From the NCBI GenBank assembly GCA_040391535.1, contig JBEBXQ010000165.1:1-8682 (forward strand): a DNA stretch of 8,682 bases. Direction: 5' to 3'. This document shows, in pieces, positions 1-7,365 of this stretch. The notes under the pieces were generated by a model that saw nothing but the letters and a program-made list of their open reading frames with translations, ran no database searches and had not been told where the DNA came from. Numbering within the stretch: position 1 is the first letter of the stretch; every line of letters starts with the position of its first letter. Origin of the DNA: JBEBXQ01 sp040391535. GTDB taxonomy: Bacteria > Bacteroidota > Bacteroidia > Cytophagales > Spirosomataceae. Both the position numbers and the translations under genes were made by a program.

Positions 1-1434
1 TCAGTCCTTGAAAAGCACGTCCATCGTCAGTGATTTCTGCACCAGGCCTGCGTACTGATCCGCGTTGCGTACCCCAAACGAGGTAATCATCGTGAGAAAA
101 AGGGTTTTTCGGGTTTTGGAGCTGGTTTTGAATACCGTAAGTTTCCGGCGGAGGTTTTCTGCATATGATTTGGTGATTTCAAAGGGAACTGCCGAAAATT
201 TCATTTCGCATACGTTAATACAAAGGTCCTGACGATCGATCAGCAGATCGATCTGCACCCCGTCATCATCTGCTGTCCCGCGATGTCTCCAGGCAGAAAC
301 CTCAGTGTATACCCCTTTGATACCCAGTGCTTGTTTTAACTGGCTGAGGTGTTTGAGGCAGATGCTTTCAAAGGCAAAGCCACTCCAGCTTTTCCAGGCC
401 GGTTTGTCAGCGAGCTTCATCCAGGAGCCGGGCGTTTTGGCACGGCTGTTTGCGATAAAATGCAGGTAAAACAAAGAGTATTCGTCGGTAAGTTTATAGA
501 TGCTGTCTTTGGATTGCCTGCCAAACGGAATGTAAGGATGAATGAATCCCGATTCGGTGAGCTCTTCCAGTAAGCCTGTTGTATAGCCACCCGAAGTCAG
601 CTTACAGGTTTTAATGATTTCCTTACGGGTCAGGCCGGCAGAAGTCCGCGCCAGTGCGCGTATAACATCCATATGGTTGGAGGCCTCGTCAAATAACGAC
701 CGGTACAGGCTGTTGAATTCTTCCTGCAGCAGGCCATCTTTCTGAAAACACAACCGGTCAATCGCCTGGGCCGCGCTTTCCCCCGGTTCTACTTCTCTGA
801 GGTAGTGGGGGATACCGCCCAGCGCCATGTAGAGTTGCACCACCTGAAACCGGTCGAGATGCACCTTACGGCTTTTCAGGAATGCTTCGGTTTCGGCAAG
901 ATTGAACGGAAGTAACCGTATACGGCGGCTGACACGGTTATGGAGACCGCCCCGGTTACGGACCACATTTCTGATCATCCATGCTGCTGCAGAGCCGCAG
1001 ATAACTACTACCAGGTTCTGTTGCCGCGACGCCCATGTATTCCAGAAATTTTCAAAAGCCGGCATAAATCCGGAGCGGGGTGTATTCATCCAGGGGAATT
1101 CGTCGAAGAAAATGATCCGCCGCTGTTTTTTGAGCAATGGAGAGAGGTAGTCTTCCAGCATGTTGAAAGCCTGGAACCAGCTTTGCGGTATAGCCAGCGG
1201 AACATTGCCCATTACTTTGCCAAGTGCCAGGCTGAAACTCTCCAGATGCTGTTTCAGTGTGGCATAATGGGAGCCCGAAAATTCAAAGTCCGGTGGCCGG
1301 CGGAATCCATTCCTGATCAGATAGGTCTTCCCCACCCGGCGGCGACCGTAGACGGCTACCAACTCCGCCTCGCCCGACTGTTCAATTTTGTGTAACAGCC
1401 TGATTTCTTCCGATCTTCCGATAATGCTGTTCAT
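1..1434 (-). CDS. AAA+ ATPase (ATPase_2/DUF234 type) with C-terminal PD-(D/E)XK-like domain
   Basis: Complete 477-residue protein. Seen: a Walker A motif GRRRVGKT at residues 30-37, a Walker B RRIIFFDE at 105-112, and a sensor-1-like ICGSAAAW at 145-152. A winged-helix-like stretch follows at about 256-320 (LTRKEIIKTCKLTSGGY, then ELTESGFI). The C-terminal third has the acid/lysine pattern of PD-(D/E)XK nucleases: E356, D396 in QIDLLID, and E410-x-K412 in CEMKFS. This order matches the prokaryotic ATPase_2 plus DUF234 family, whose biological role is not established. By family it is cytoplasmic and may act on DNA, but no substrate can be read from the sequence. It starts at an ATG 12 bp from a two-unit repeat block that probably contains its promoter or operator. 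No partner gene is visible: the gene ends at the window edge and the next gene (cstA) is about 500 bp upstream. Family assignment is firm; function is unknown. Confidence 0.93.
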   Translation of the reverse strand: MNSIIGRSEEIRLLHKIEQSGEAELVAVYGRRRVGKTYLIRNGFRRPPDFEFSGSHYATLKQHLESFSLALGKVMGNVPLAIPQSWFQAFNMLEDYLSPLLKKQRRIIFFDEFPWMNTPRSGFMPAFENFWNTWASRQQNLVVVICGSAAAWMIRNVVRNRGGLHNRVSRRIRLLPFNLAETEAFLKSRKVHLDRFQVVQLYMALGGIPHYLREVEPGESAAQAIDRLCFQKDGLLQEEFNSLYRSLFDEASNHMDVIRALARTSAGLTRKEIIKTCKLTSGGYTTGLLEELTESGFIHPYIPFGRQSKDSIYKLTDEYSLFYLHFIANSRAKTPGSWMKLADKPAWKSWSGFAFESICLKHLSQLKQALGIKGVYTEVSAWRHRGTADDDGVQIDLLIDRQDLCINVCEMKFSAVPFEITKSYAENLRRKLTVFKTSSKTRKTLFLTMITSFGVRNADQYAGLVQKSLTMDVLFKD

Positions 1435-1446
1435 AATGATGGATTT

Positions 1447-1552
1447 ATATTAAGCCAAAAGTAATAAAAAAATATAGTTTTGGCGTGATATATTTTTTTA
1501 TATTACGCCAAAAGTTGAAAATATAATAAGTTTTGGCGTGATATAAATTACT
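1447..1552. repeat. Two-unit 53-bp tandem repeat with nested inverted arms, upstream of the ATPase
   Basis: Unit 1 is 1447-1499 and unit 2 is 1500-1552. The left arms, ATATTAAGCCAAAAGT (1447-1462) and ATATTACGCCAAAAGT (1500-1515), differ at one base. The right arms AGTTTTGGCGTGATATA (1476-1492 and 1529-1545) are identical over 17 bases. The middles are A/T-rich and diverged, so only the arms are conserved. Left and right arms are inverted copies of each other, so dyads can form within unit 2 (1500-1513 with 1531-1544) and between units (1478-1491 with 1500-1513), each with one mismatch or wobble position. The block ends 12 bp before the ATPase start codon. Most likely it is a set of regulator sites, possibly for self-control; recognition or end sequences of a mobile unit are an alternative. 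Structure is certain; role is inferred. Confidence 0.85.
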
Positions 1553-1851
1553 TATTCTGATTTGCCGGGACAATACAACGATAAGCAGGATAGGGGGCTT
1601 TCCGGCCTGGTGTGCTCCGCCAATACAATAAATCTTCCAGGCTCGTTCAGCCGCCTGATCAGGTAGAAAATGCCAGGGAAGGACAGGGATGTCCGGTTTT
1701 GTACATCAGGAATGAAATGTATATGATTAGTAATCAGTGATTTGTGCCTGATGGTACAGCATTGATACAAAGGAATGAAAATAGCCGGACTTTGGCCCGG
1801 AGTTTATTAGCCATGATTTGCAACTATCTGGAAACTAGCTCTCTGCCTCTG
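1553..1851. other. Intergenic stretch with no supported gene
   Basis: About 300 bp between the ATPase repeat block and the cstA terminator. A 72-codon minus-strand frame (1552-1770) is open, but its product shows no domain, signal or membrane segment I recognise, and its stop lies at the edge of the repeat block. Short G/C patches occur (for example around 1786-1802), but none makes a convincing stem with a T-tract. It may be a decayed gene remnant; nothing in it can be named. Confidence 0.5.
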
Positions 1852-1892
1852 ACAAAAAGACGAAGTGAGCCCGCTGACCTGGCGGGACTCAC
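1852..1892 (-). terminator. Rho-independent terminator of cstA
   Basis: On the plus strand GTGAGCCCGC (1865-1874) pairs with GCGGG-A-CTCAC (1882-1892), a 10-bp stem with one bulged A and a 7-base loop. Read on the minus strand the stem is followed by TTCGTCTTTTTG, a T-rich tail. It begins 38 bp past the cstA stop codon and points the right way for that gene. Confidence 0.72.
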
Positions 1893-1929
1893 CTGAAATG
1901 AATAGCCTCACGTAAGCTGCCCGGCACTA

Positions 1930-3771
1930 TTACCGTTCCACAAGCTCTTTAACAGGTTCTCCGTAATAATCGGTTTTCAGCGTATTGATTTTCATCAGCT
2001 GGTACCACTTCCTGAATGCCCCGATGAAAACCACCAGCATGAGTACCATGGCAATAATGGCCAGGCCGGCCAGCAGGTACTGTTCATTCGGAATATAAAT
2101 AGTCGCTACCTGGAGGTAGCCTGCCCAGAACGTGATGATGGCCATAAAAACTCCCGGTATTGCCGCGCAAAGTGCGTATTTGCCGCGGTTCATCCGTATC
2201 AGCATAGTAGTGCACACAATGAGACCGCAGGCAGCCAGCAACTGGTTGCTGATCCCGAACAGCGGCCAGATGCTGCTCACATTTCCTGTGAAGACCAGGT
2301 AGCCCCATGCGAAGGTAAATGCAGAGCTGCTGATGATAATGCCTGGTACCCAGTTTTTATCGTTGAACTTCGGTATTACCGACCCAAGCATTTCCTGCAG
2401 GAAAAAACGTCCGACCCGTGTCCCGGCATCGATCGCCGTGAGAATGAATACCGCTTCGAACATGATGGCAAAATTGTACCAGTAAGCGGTGAGCTCGTCC
2501 ATATAAGGCACCTTGGCAAAAATATGTGCCATTCCTACAGCCAGCGAAACGGCGCCTCCGGTCCTGCCGTGGAGATCAATTCCGATTACGTCGGAATAAT
2601 GCTGCAGATCCACGATCTGCAGACCCGGATGTGTGGCCAGGAAAGCATCATACGTTTCCTTCGGGGTATTGATGGCAAAATAATCGCCCGGCATTAAAGT
2701 ACAGGCGGCAATCAATGCCATCAACGCGACAAAACCCTCTACCAGCATTGCCCCGTAACCAACAAACAGGATCTGGCGTTCTTCAGAAATCATTTTAGGA
2801 GTTGTCCCGGTGGCAATGACCACATGGAACCCTGAAATTGCTCCGCAGGCAATTACGATAAAGATAAACGGCAGAACAGGGCCTCCCACTATCGGACCTC
2901 CGCCATGTATAAACTCCGTAAGCGCCGGCATTTGAATGGTGGGATGGATAACAATCACGCCGATGGCCAGCATGATGATCGTCCCGATTTTAAGATAAGT
3001 GGAAAGGTAGTCCCTCGGTACGAGCAGCAGCCACACAGGAAGTACCGATGCCAGGAAGCCGTAAAGTGGAATGGCCAGGGAGATGGTTTTGATATCCCAG
3101 GTAAAAAGGTTGTTCATAAACTCGTTCTGCATCAGGCTGTGTCCGCCTATGATCCCGACAATGAGCAGTACGCCTCCCAGTATACTCGCAAAGGTGACGC
3201 TGTTTTTACGATAACGCATGATCAATCCCATGATAACAGCAATCGGCATAGTGATCACTACTGTAAACAAGGACCAGGATGCTTCGTGCATCGCATTGAT
3301 ACAGGCCAGCGAAAGTCCGGCCAGTGTCAGGATCAGGATAAACAAGACGGCGAATCCGGCAACTGTTCCCGTCGTTTTCCCGATTTCCTTCGAAGCGATG
3401 GTCGCCAGGCTTTCTCCTTTGTGACGTACGGAGGCGAACAGCACAATCATATCATGGACCCCACCAGCCAGGACGCAACCTATCAGTATCCATAAAGCCC
3501 CGGGCAGGTAGCCGAACTGCGCAGCCAGCACAGGTCCGACCAATGGGCCGGCTGCGGCAATAGCAGCAAAATGATGCCCGAAAAGAACATTTTTGTTGGT
3601 AGCCACATAATCTTTCCCGTCGGCAAATTCTATGGCGGGAGTAGTGTTTTTGTTGCTGAGCCTTAGCACTTTATTTGCTACAAAAAGGCCGTAGAAACGA
3701 TAGGCGATGGCAAAAACAAGCAGGGCTGTAAATACTAGTGTTAAGGCGTTTATATTGTCAAGTGATTCCAT
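1930..3771 (-). CDS. cstA: CstA family carbon-starvation peptide/pyruvate transporter
   Basis: Complete 613-residue polytopic inner-membrane protein. Family signatures seen in order: GPLVGPVLAAQFGYLPG (75-91), GGVHDMIVL (103-111), SVRHKGESLA (114-123), VPRDYLSTYLKIG (251-263), CGAISGFHVVIATGTTPK (309-326), TAIDAGTRVGRFFLQE (445-460) and WPLFGISNQLLAA (502-514). Many hydrophobic helices lie between them. In E. coli, CstA and its paralogue BtsT take up peptides and pyruvate during nutrient limitation; the exact substrate here cannot be read. The protein is shorter than E. coli CstA (about 700 residues), but the signatures run to the C-terminal portion, so I see no truncation. The start ATG precedes MESLDNINALTLVF, which leads into the first helix. 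It is transcribed alone, with its own terminator. Two palindromes lie 107-184 bp upstream of the start and may mark its control region. No LytS/LytR-type regulator is adjacent. Confidence 0.96.
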   Translation of the reverse strand: MESLDNINALTLVFTALLVFAIAYRFYGLFVANKVLRLSNKNTTPAIEFADGKDYVATNKNVLFGHHFAAIAAAGPLVGPVLAAQFGYLPGALWILIGCVLAGGVHDMIVLFASVRHKGESLATIASKEIGKTTGTVAGFAVLFILILTLAGLSLACINAMHEASWSLFTVVITMPIAVIMGLIMRYRKNSVTFASILGGVLLIVGIIGGHSLMQNEFMNNLFTWDIKTISLAIPLYGFLASVLPVWLLLVPRDYLSTYLKIGTIIMLAIGVIVIHPTIQMPALTEFIHGGGPIVGGPVLPFIFIVIACGAISGFHVVIATGTTPKMISEERQILFVGYGAMLVEGFVALMALIAACTLMPGDYFAINTPKETYDAFLATHPGLQIVDLQHYSDVIGIDLHGRTGGAVSLAVGMAHIFAKVPYMDELTAYWYNFAIMFEAVFILTAIDAGTRVGRFFLQEMLGSVIPKFNDKNWVPGIIISSSAFTFAWGYLVFTGNVSSIWPLFGISNQLLAACGLIVCTTMLIRMNRGKYALCAAIPGVFMAIITFWAGYLQVATIYIPNEQYLLAGLAIIAMVLMLVVFIGAFRKWYQLMKINTLKTDYYGEPVKELVER

Positions 3772-3877
3772 ATGGGATTTTTTAGTCCGCTAAAAGTAAG
3801 GAAAAATCGATTTCCTCCACATATTATGGCCTGTCAACTTGCCAGGGAAAGTATCATCGGCCTTTTCTGTCTGATAT

Positions 3878-3896
3878 GCGTGTCGGCCCGACGCGC
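3878..3896. promoter_or_regulatory. 19-bp G/C-rich palindrome upstream of cstA (candidate operator)
   Basis: GCGTGTCGGCCCGACGCGC is a near-perfect palindrome centred on 3887; nine base pairs with one G-T position flank a single central C. It stands 107 bp upstream of the cstA start, in a gap otherwise richer in A/T. Its compact centre fits a dimeric regulator site better than an RNA hairpin, although a 7-bp stem with a 5-base loop followed by TTTCTC on the plus strand is also possible. Role is inferred. Confidence 0.4.
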
Positions 3897-3921
3897 TTTC
3901 TCATTATTATGTTCGCTTTTG

Positions 3922-3955
3922 GACTATGACTGTTCGTTATTGAACAGTCATAGTC
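3922..3955. terminator. Perfect 14-bp stem-loop between cstA and the truncated permease
   Basis: GACTATGACTGTTC (3922-3935) and GAACAGTCATAGTC (3942-3955) are exact reverse complements around the 6-base loop GTTATT. On the plus strand it is followed by TTTGAATCCTGTTTTTC, a weak T-rich tail. No plus-strand gene ends just before it, so if it is a terminator it belongs to a lost gene; it could instead be an operator or a recombination scar. The structure is certain, the type is not. Confidence 0.45.
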
Positions 3956-4049
3956 TTTGAATCCTGTTTTTCTGCACCTTTTTGAGATGGCACGCATGTT
4001 TTAACTGACCGGATGAAAGAGGCGTGAGGTCTGAGGCGACCTGTTAGCG

Positions 4050-5552
4050 ATGGGAGCCATTAATTTCATCAATCTGTCTACTGCACAGTCTGCCGACAGG
4101 GCGAAGGAAATCGGTATCCGCAAAACGCTGGGTAGCAAAAAAACGGGGCTGATTAAGCAGTTCTTAATGGAGACATGGGTTGTGGCAGGTTTCGCGACCC
4201 TTTTATCCATTCTGTTGCTCCCCTTACTTTTTAAAGCTTTTCAGGGCTTTTTGCCGCAAAATTTCACCTTAAGCAGCATTCCTCTTTCATTAACCATCGG
4301 GTTCCTGATTGTGCAGTTACTCGTGGTTACCTTGTTGGCAGGGGCTTATCCGGCCTGGGTAATGACGGGTTACTCCCCGGCACTTGCTTTGAAAAATCAA
4401 GTCAGTAAAAACTCAAATCTTTCGGGTAGTGCATGGGTGAGAAAAGGGTTGACGATATTCCAGTTTACGTTGGCTCAGCTATTTTTAATATCTGTTCTCT
4501 TTGTGAGTAAGCAGATAAGCTTTGCGACTCAGATGGACATGGGTTTCCGAAAAGATGCTATCATTAATTTTTATGTTCCGGATTTTAATGATGGGAAGAA
4601 AGGAGAAATCTTCAAGCAGAAATTAATGGAAATACCTGCCATCAAAGCGGTGAGCTACGGAAATGAATCTCCTGCATTTAACGGGACGATTAGTTCCGGA
4701 AGTAGCTATGATGCGACAGATGGAGAGAAACAGATTTCATTTGATTCACGGAATGGTGACGAAAATTACATTCAGGTTTACGATATCCCATTGGTTGCCG
4801 GAAGAAATGTCCGCGTACTGGACTCTACACATGAAGCACTGGTCAACGAGAAAATGCTTGCGCTTCTTGAAGTCAGCTCTCCTGAGGAGGCTATCGGGAA
4901 AACCTTCAACAATGGACTGTATACTATTGTTGGAGTAATGAAAGACTTTAATATCGCTTCGGCTCATCAGGTAATCCGTCCTATGATGTTCAGGAGTGCA
5001 AAACAAGGATATAAGATGCATATTGCCCTGGATAAAGAACATCCGGCCTCCTGGAAACATGCGATTGCCGGAGTCGAAAAGGCTTTTACCGACATTTATC
5101 CAGACAGTCCGTTTGAGTACAGGTTTTTGGATGAAATGATCAGAGGATTTTATCATGCCGAGCTTAAACTGTCCAGGCTGCTCAATTGGGCTGTGGGCCT
5201 TTCCATTACTATCGCTTCGCTTGGTTTATTAGGCCTGGCCTTCTTTACTGCCAACCAGCGTCAGAAAGAAATAGGTATCCGGAAGGTTTTAGGTGCTTCT
5301 GCCGGACAGATCATTGTGTTATTATTGAAGAATCTGGTGTTACTGGTGCTTATTGCCTGTTTGATAGCCATGCCGGTCGCCTGGTACTTTATCCATAAAT
5401 GGCTGGAAGATTTTGCCTATAAAACACCCCTTAACTGGTGGGTCTTTGTGATAGCGGCTTTGGGCCTGCTTGTGTTTGCCGTTATGGTATTGGCTGCAAG
5501 AGCCTATTACACAGCTATAGCCAACCCGGTGAAAAGTTTGAGATCGGAGTAA
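4050..5552 (+). pseudogene. 5'-truncated FtsX/MacB-like ABC transporter permease
   Basis: Open frame of 500 codons encoding the C-terminal part of a two-module ABC permease. The frame opens with MGAINFINLSTAQSADRAKE, which in intact Bacteroidota members lies in the second membrane helix and the loop after it, so the N-terminal helix and first periplasmic MacB-type domain are missing. Seen: coupling motif KEIGIRKTLGS (19-29), helices at about 43-62, 81-106 and 133-152, a periplasmic domain at about 155-370, a second coupling motif KEIGIRKVLGA (406-416) between helices at about 378-400 and 424-447, and a last helix at about 464-485. Intact relatives are around 800 residues (from memory). Upstream, the same frame stops at TGA 4032-4034, and no homologous stretch appears in the other forward frames of 3960-4049. 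No ATPase partner is adjacent. The clean remaining frame suggests a recent truncation or retained use. It probably cannot make a normal transporter. Confidence 0.82.
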
Positions 5553-5691
5553 AGAAAGCAGGAGAAGGTATAGTTGACCAGTAGCAGGTAAATGATTATA
5601 TTTCAGTCTGTTTACAATGGAATAGATGATTGGTGAGTGGCAGAATGAGGATCGTTTAACCGGCAACGTAAAAAGTTTTATATCTGAAATC

Positions 5692-6435
5692 ATGAGCACT
5701 TTGAATGATATAATCGGGGAAATTGAGCTGCATTCAGTGGAAGGCATCAAAAAGTGCTTTTCAGGAGGTATAGATCCCAATACTCATTTCAGGGGAGTTC
5801 CGCTCATTTATGAGTTGATAAGTGAATACACCCGTTCGCCCCGGTTTAAGGAATGCGTCCGGGTTTTCATGGATCATGGGTTGGAATTTGAAGATAAGGC
5901 ACTGCTGGCCGTTTTGCTGAATGATGCCGTTTCACTGAAAGAATATATTAGCCATGCTCCCGAAACCGTCAGAAAGCGGTATACGCTCAAATGTGCCTAT
6001 ACTCAGATGCATGAAGCTACACTTTTACATATCTGTGCTGAATTTAACCACCTCGCCTGTGCTGAAGTACTTGTCGGGCAGGGAGCGGATATCAATATAC
6101 AGGCAGGATTTGATGAAAACGGGTTTGGCGGGCAGACACCCGTTTTTCATACGGTTAATCAAAACGGAAATCAAAGCGTGGATATGCTCCATTACCTGAT
6201 TTCCTGCGGAGCAGATCTGCAGATCACCATTCCCGGAATCATCTGGGGAAAAGGATATGAATGGGAAACTCTTATTCCTTCTGTCAATCCGGTCAGCTAC
6301 GCTATGATGGGCCTTTTGCCACAAATGCACCGGGATGAAAGGGTTATTTCAGAAATAGTCACCATGTTACTCAGGCATGCGTATGGCATTGTATATACTC
6401 CCTCTAATGTGCCCTGTGCTTATCTGAGAAAGTGA
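5692..6435 (+). CDS. Ankyrin-repeat protein
   Basis: A 247-residue soluble protein with no signal peptide or membrane helix. At least two ankyrin-like repeats are readable, numbered from this start: ATLLHICAEFNHLACAEVLV leading into GADINIQ (residues 109-136), and TPVFHTVNQNGNQSVDMLHY leading into GADLQIT (149-179). A more diverged one lies near the N terminus (LHSVEGIKKCFSGGIDPN, 13-30). Ankyrin repeats are protein-binding scaffolds; the partner is unknown. An in-frame ATG at 5626 would add 22 residues. I prefer 5692 because the repeat-like helices begin right after it and the extra residues show no structure. A TATATCTG box (5679-5686), close to the Bacteroidota -7 consensus TAnnTTTG, lies inside that extension, but its upstream TTTA is 20 rather than 19 bp away, so promoter evidence is weak. 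It stands alone after the truncated permease. Confidence 0.85.
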   Translation: MSTLNDIIGEIELHSVEGIKKCFSGGIDPNTHFRGVPLIYELISEYTRSPRFKECVRVFMDHGLEFEDKALLAVLLNDAVSLKEYISHAPETVRKRYTLKCAYTQMHEATLLHICAEFNHLACAEVLVGQGADINIQAGFDENGFGGQTPVFHTVNQNGNQSVDMLHYLISCGADLQITIPGIIWGKGYEWETLIPSVNPVSYAMMGLLPQMHRDERVISEIVTMLLRHAYGIVYTPSNVPCAYLRK

Positions 6436-6554
6436 AGCCTGTAAAACGGGGAATTTCCGATCATGTAAAGAAATATACACATCAGCGGGAGGGAATTTCT
6501 GATGGATGATGAAATTGCCTTAGCAGTTTGTACCATTAAAACCTTATCAACGGC

Positions 6555-6767
6555 TTATTGGTCGCTGCGCTTCTTTACGAAGTAATGCTGAATCAAAGAA
6601 CCGATAAAGGCGAATAATAATCCGTTCAGTACCGAGGCGATAACTACAATTCCGGGTGCCACCTCATCTTCCGGTGGAATATGATCCAGAAAGAGCAATT
6701 TAAACCCCCAGAGAAAACCCGTTACACCCAGGATGAAACCGCAAATTATACCTGTCTTGTTTTTCAT
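6555..6767 (-). CDS. Small two-helix membrane protein of unknown function
   Basis: A 70-residue protein with a short basic N terminus (MKNKTG), a first hydrophobic helix at about 7-27, and a short acidic, proline-containing loop (DHIPPEDEVAPG, 28-39). A second helix follows at about 40-62, and the protein ends in a basic tail (YFVKKRSDQ). By the positive-inside rule both ends probably lie in the cytoplasm with the acidic loop outside. The start ATG follows AAAAAGAATAACA on the minus strand, an A-rich leader usual in this phylum, with no clear Shine-Dalgarno. It lies on the same strand as the secreted-protein gene, 127 bp away across a strong stem-loop, so it is probably transcribed separately. 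It resembles no family I can name; the balanced hairpin shape supports a real gene. Confidence 0.72.
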   Translation of the reverse strand: MKNKTGIICGFILGVTGFLWGFKLLFLDHIPPEDEVAPGIVVIASVLNGLLFAFIGSLIQHYFVKKRSDQ

Positions 6768-6839
6768 TGTTATTCTTTTTGTCTATCAGGGATTTTCACA
6801 ATTTCGTCACTTTTTCCCTTATAATGACAGATAACGTTT

Positions 6840-6876
6840 CGCAGTGGGATAAAGATACAGGCTTTACCCCACTGCG
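6840..6876 (-). terminator. Strong stem-loop after the small secreted-protein gene
   Basis: CGCAGTGGG (6840-6848) pairs exactly with CCCACTGCG (6868-6876). The stem continues after one mismatch with TAAAG (6850-6854) and CTTTA (6862-6866), closing a 7-base loop. It starts 18 bp past the stop of the minus-strand gene at 6895, the expected place for a terminator. No clear T-tract follows on the minus strand (AAACGTTATC), so it may instead be an mRNA-stabilising 3' structure. Confidence 0.55.
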
Positions 6877-6894
6877 TCCTGCGTCTTCATAATT

Positions 6895-7365
6895 TCAGAG
6901 TTGCAGTGAAGCGAGCATTTCTCCCTCCGGATGCTCATGCTCTTTCGCATTGTAATGAAGATAAAGGCCGTCTTTGCCATTGCTTTTTTCAAGTGCTCTG
7001 AGTGCCTTCACCGGTATTACCATGGCAGATCTGTTGCTACGGACATCAGCAAATTCCCATTTTTTCAATGTATTCCCTTTTTGATCTTTGATCGTGATAC
7101 TCCTGCCGCTACCCACGTCATCTTTTGTGCAGTGTTTGTAGTGAATGCGTAGTTCATCCTGATCATTCGCGGTATTCAGCTTTAGTTTCCGAAGATTCAG
7201 AGGTTGATTAACATACTGCTGAAGAACCAGTTTATCATTGAGATAAATCTCGTAGCTGTCGAGTCCGGCTTTTGTTGTAAAACCGAAAGTAATGAAGCAT
7301 AATGCGGCTAACATATACAGCTTCACAAGTGCCTGTTTGATTGTTTCGGGTTTCATAAGATACAT
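6895..7365 (-). CDS. Small secreted protein of unknown function
   Basis: A 156-residue protein with an N-terminal export signal: basic residues at 5-15, a hydrophobic core at about 16-29 (LYMLAALCFITFGF), and a likely cleavage after TTKA at 33. This leaves a mature chain of about 123 residues starting GLDSYEIYLNDKL. The mature part looks all-beta: alternating hydrophobic strands, HYKHCTKDDVGSGRSI (75-90), then KDQKGNTLKKWEF (93-105), with a single cysteine at 79. It resembles small secreted proteins of unknown function that I associate with Bacteroidota, but I cannot give a family name. The cysteine at 23 lacks a proper lipobox (AALC), so a lipoprotein is unlikely. A second in-frame ATG three codons in (MKPETIKQ) gives a more typical signal peptide and may be the true start. 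It is probably periplasmic and followed by a stem-loop. Confidence 0.82.
   Translation of the reverse strand: MYLMKPETIKQALVKLYMLAALCFITFGFTTKAGLDSYEIYLNDKLVLQQYVNQPLNLRKLKLNTANDQDELRIHYKHCTKDDVGSGRSITIKDQKGNTLKKWEFADVRSNRSAMVIPVKALRALEKSNGKDGLYLHYNAKEHEHPEGEMLASLQL

Noticed and set aside
940..1395. 151-codon plus-strand open frame opposite the ATPase
   Set aside because: It is antisense to the Walker A and Walker B region of a clear ATPase and has no features of its own.
1447..1552. CRISPR array
   Set aside because: Only two units, with inverted arms and short A/T-rich middles, and no cas genes nearby.
1552..1770. 72-codon minus-strand open frame before the repeat block
   Set aside because: No recognisable domain, signal or membrane segment, and no ribosome site; its end merges with the repeat block. 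More likely chance.
2905..3495. 196-codon plus-strand open frame opposite cstA
   Set aside because: It lies fully antisense to a strongly conserved transporter; the composition is that of a complementary-strand shadow.
3793..3822. Short upstream ORF (ten codons, MWRKSIFPYF) before cstA
   Set aside because: It lies just upstream of cstA with a GGAGG inside it, but nothing shows it is translated or linked to attenuation.
3772..3960. 62-codon plus-strand open frame starting right after the cstA start
   Set aside because: It runs through both palindromes and has an odd composition; it is best explained as the control region of cstA.
6449..6503. Direct repeat GGGAATTTC[CT]GAT (6449-6461 and 6491-6503) and a weak CATCAG/CTGATG stem
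   Set aside because: Short, imperfect, and without a T-tract; it could arise by chance in the gap between convergent genes.
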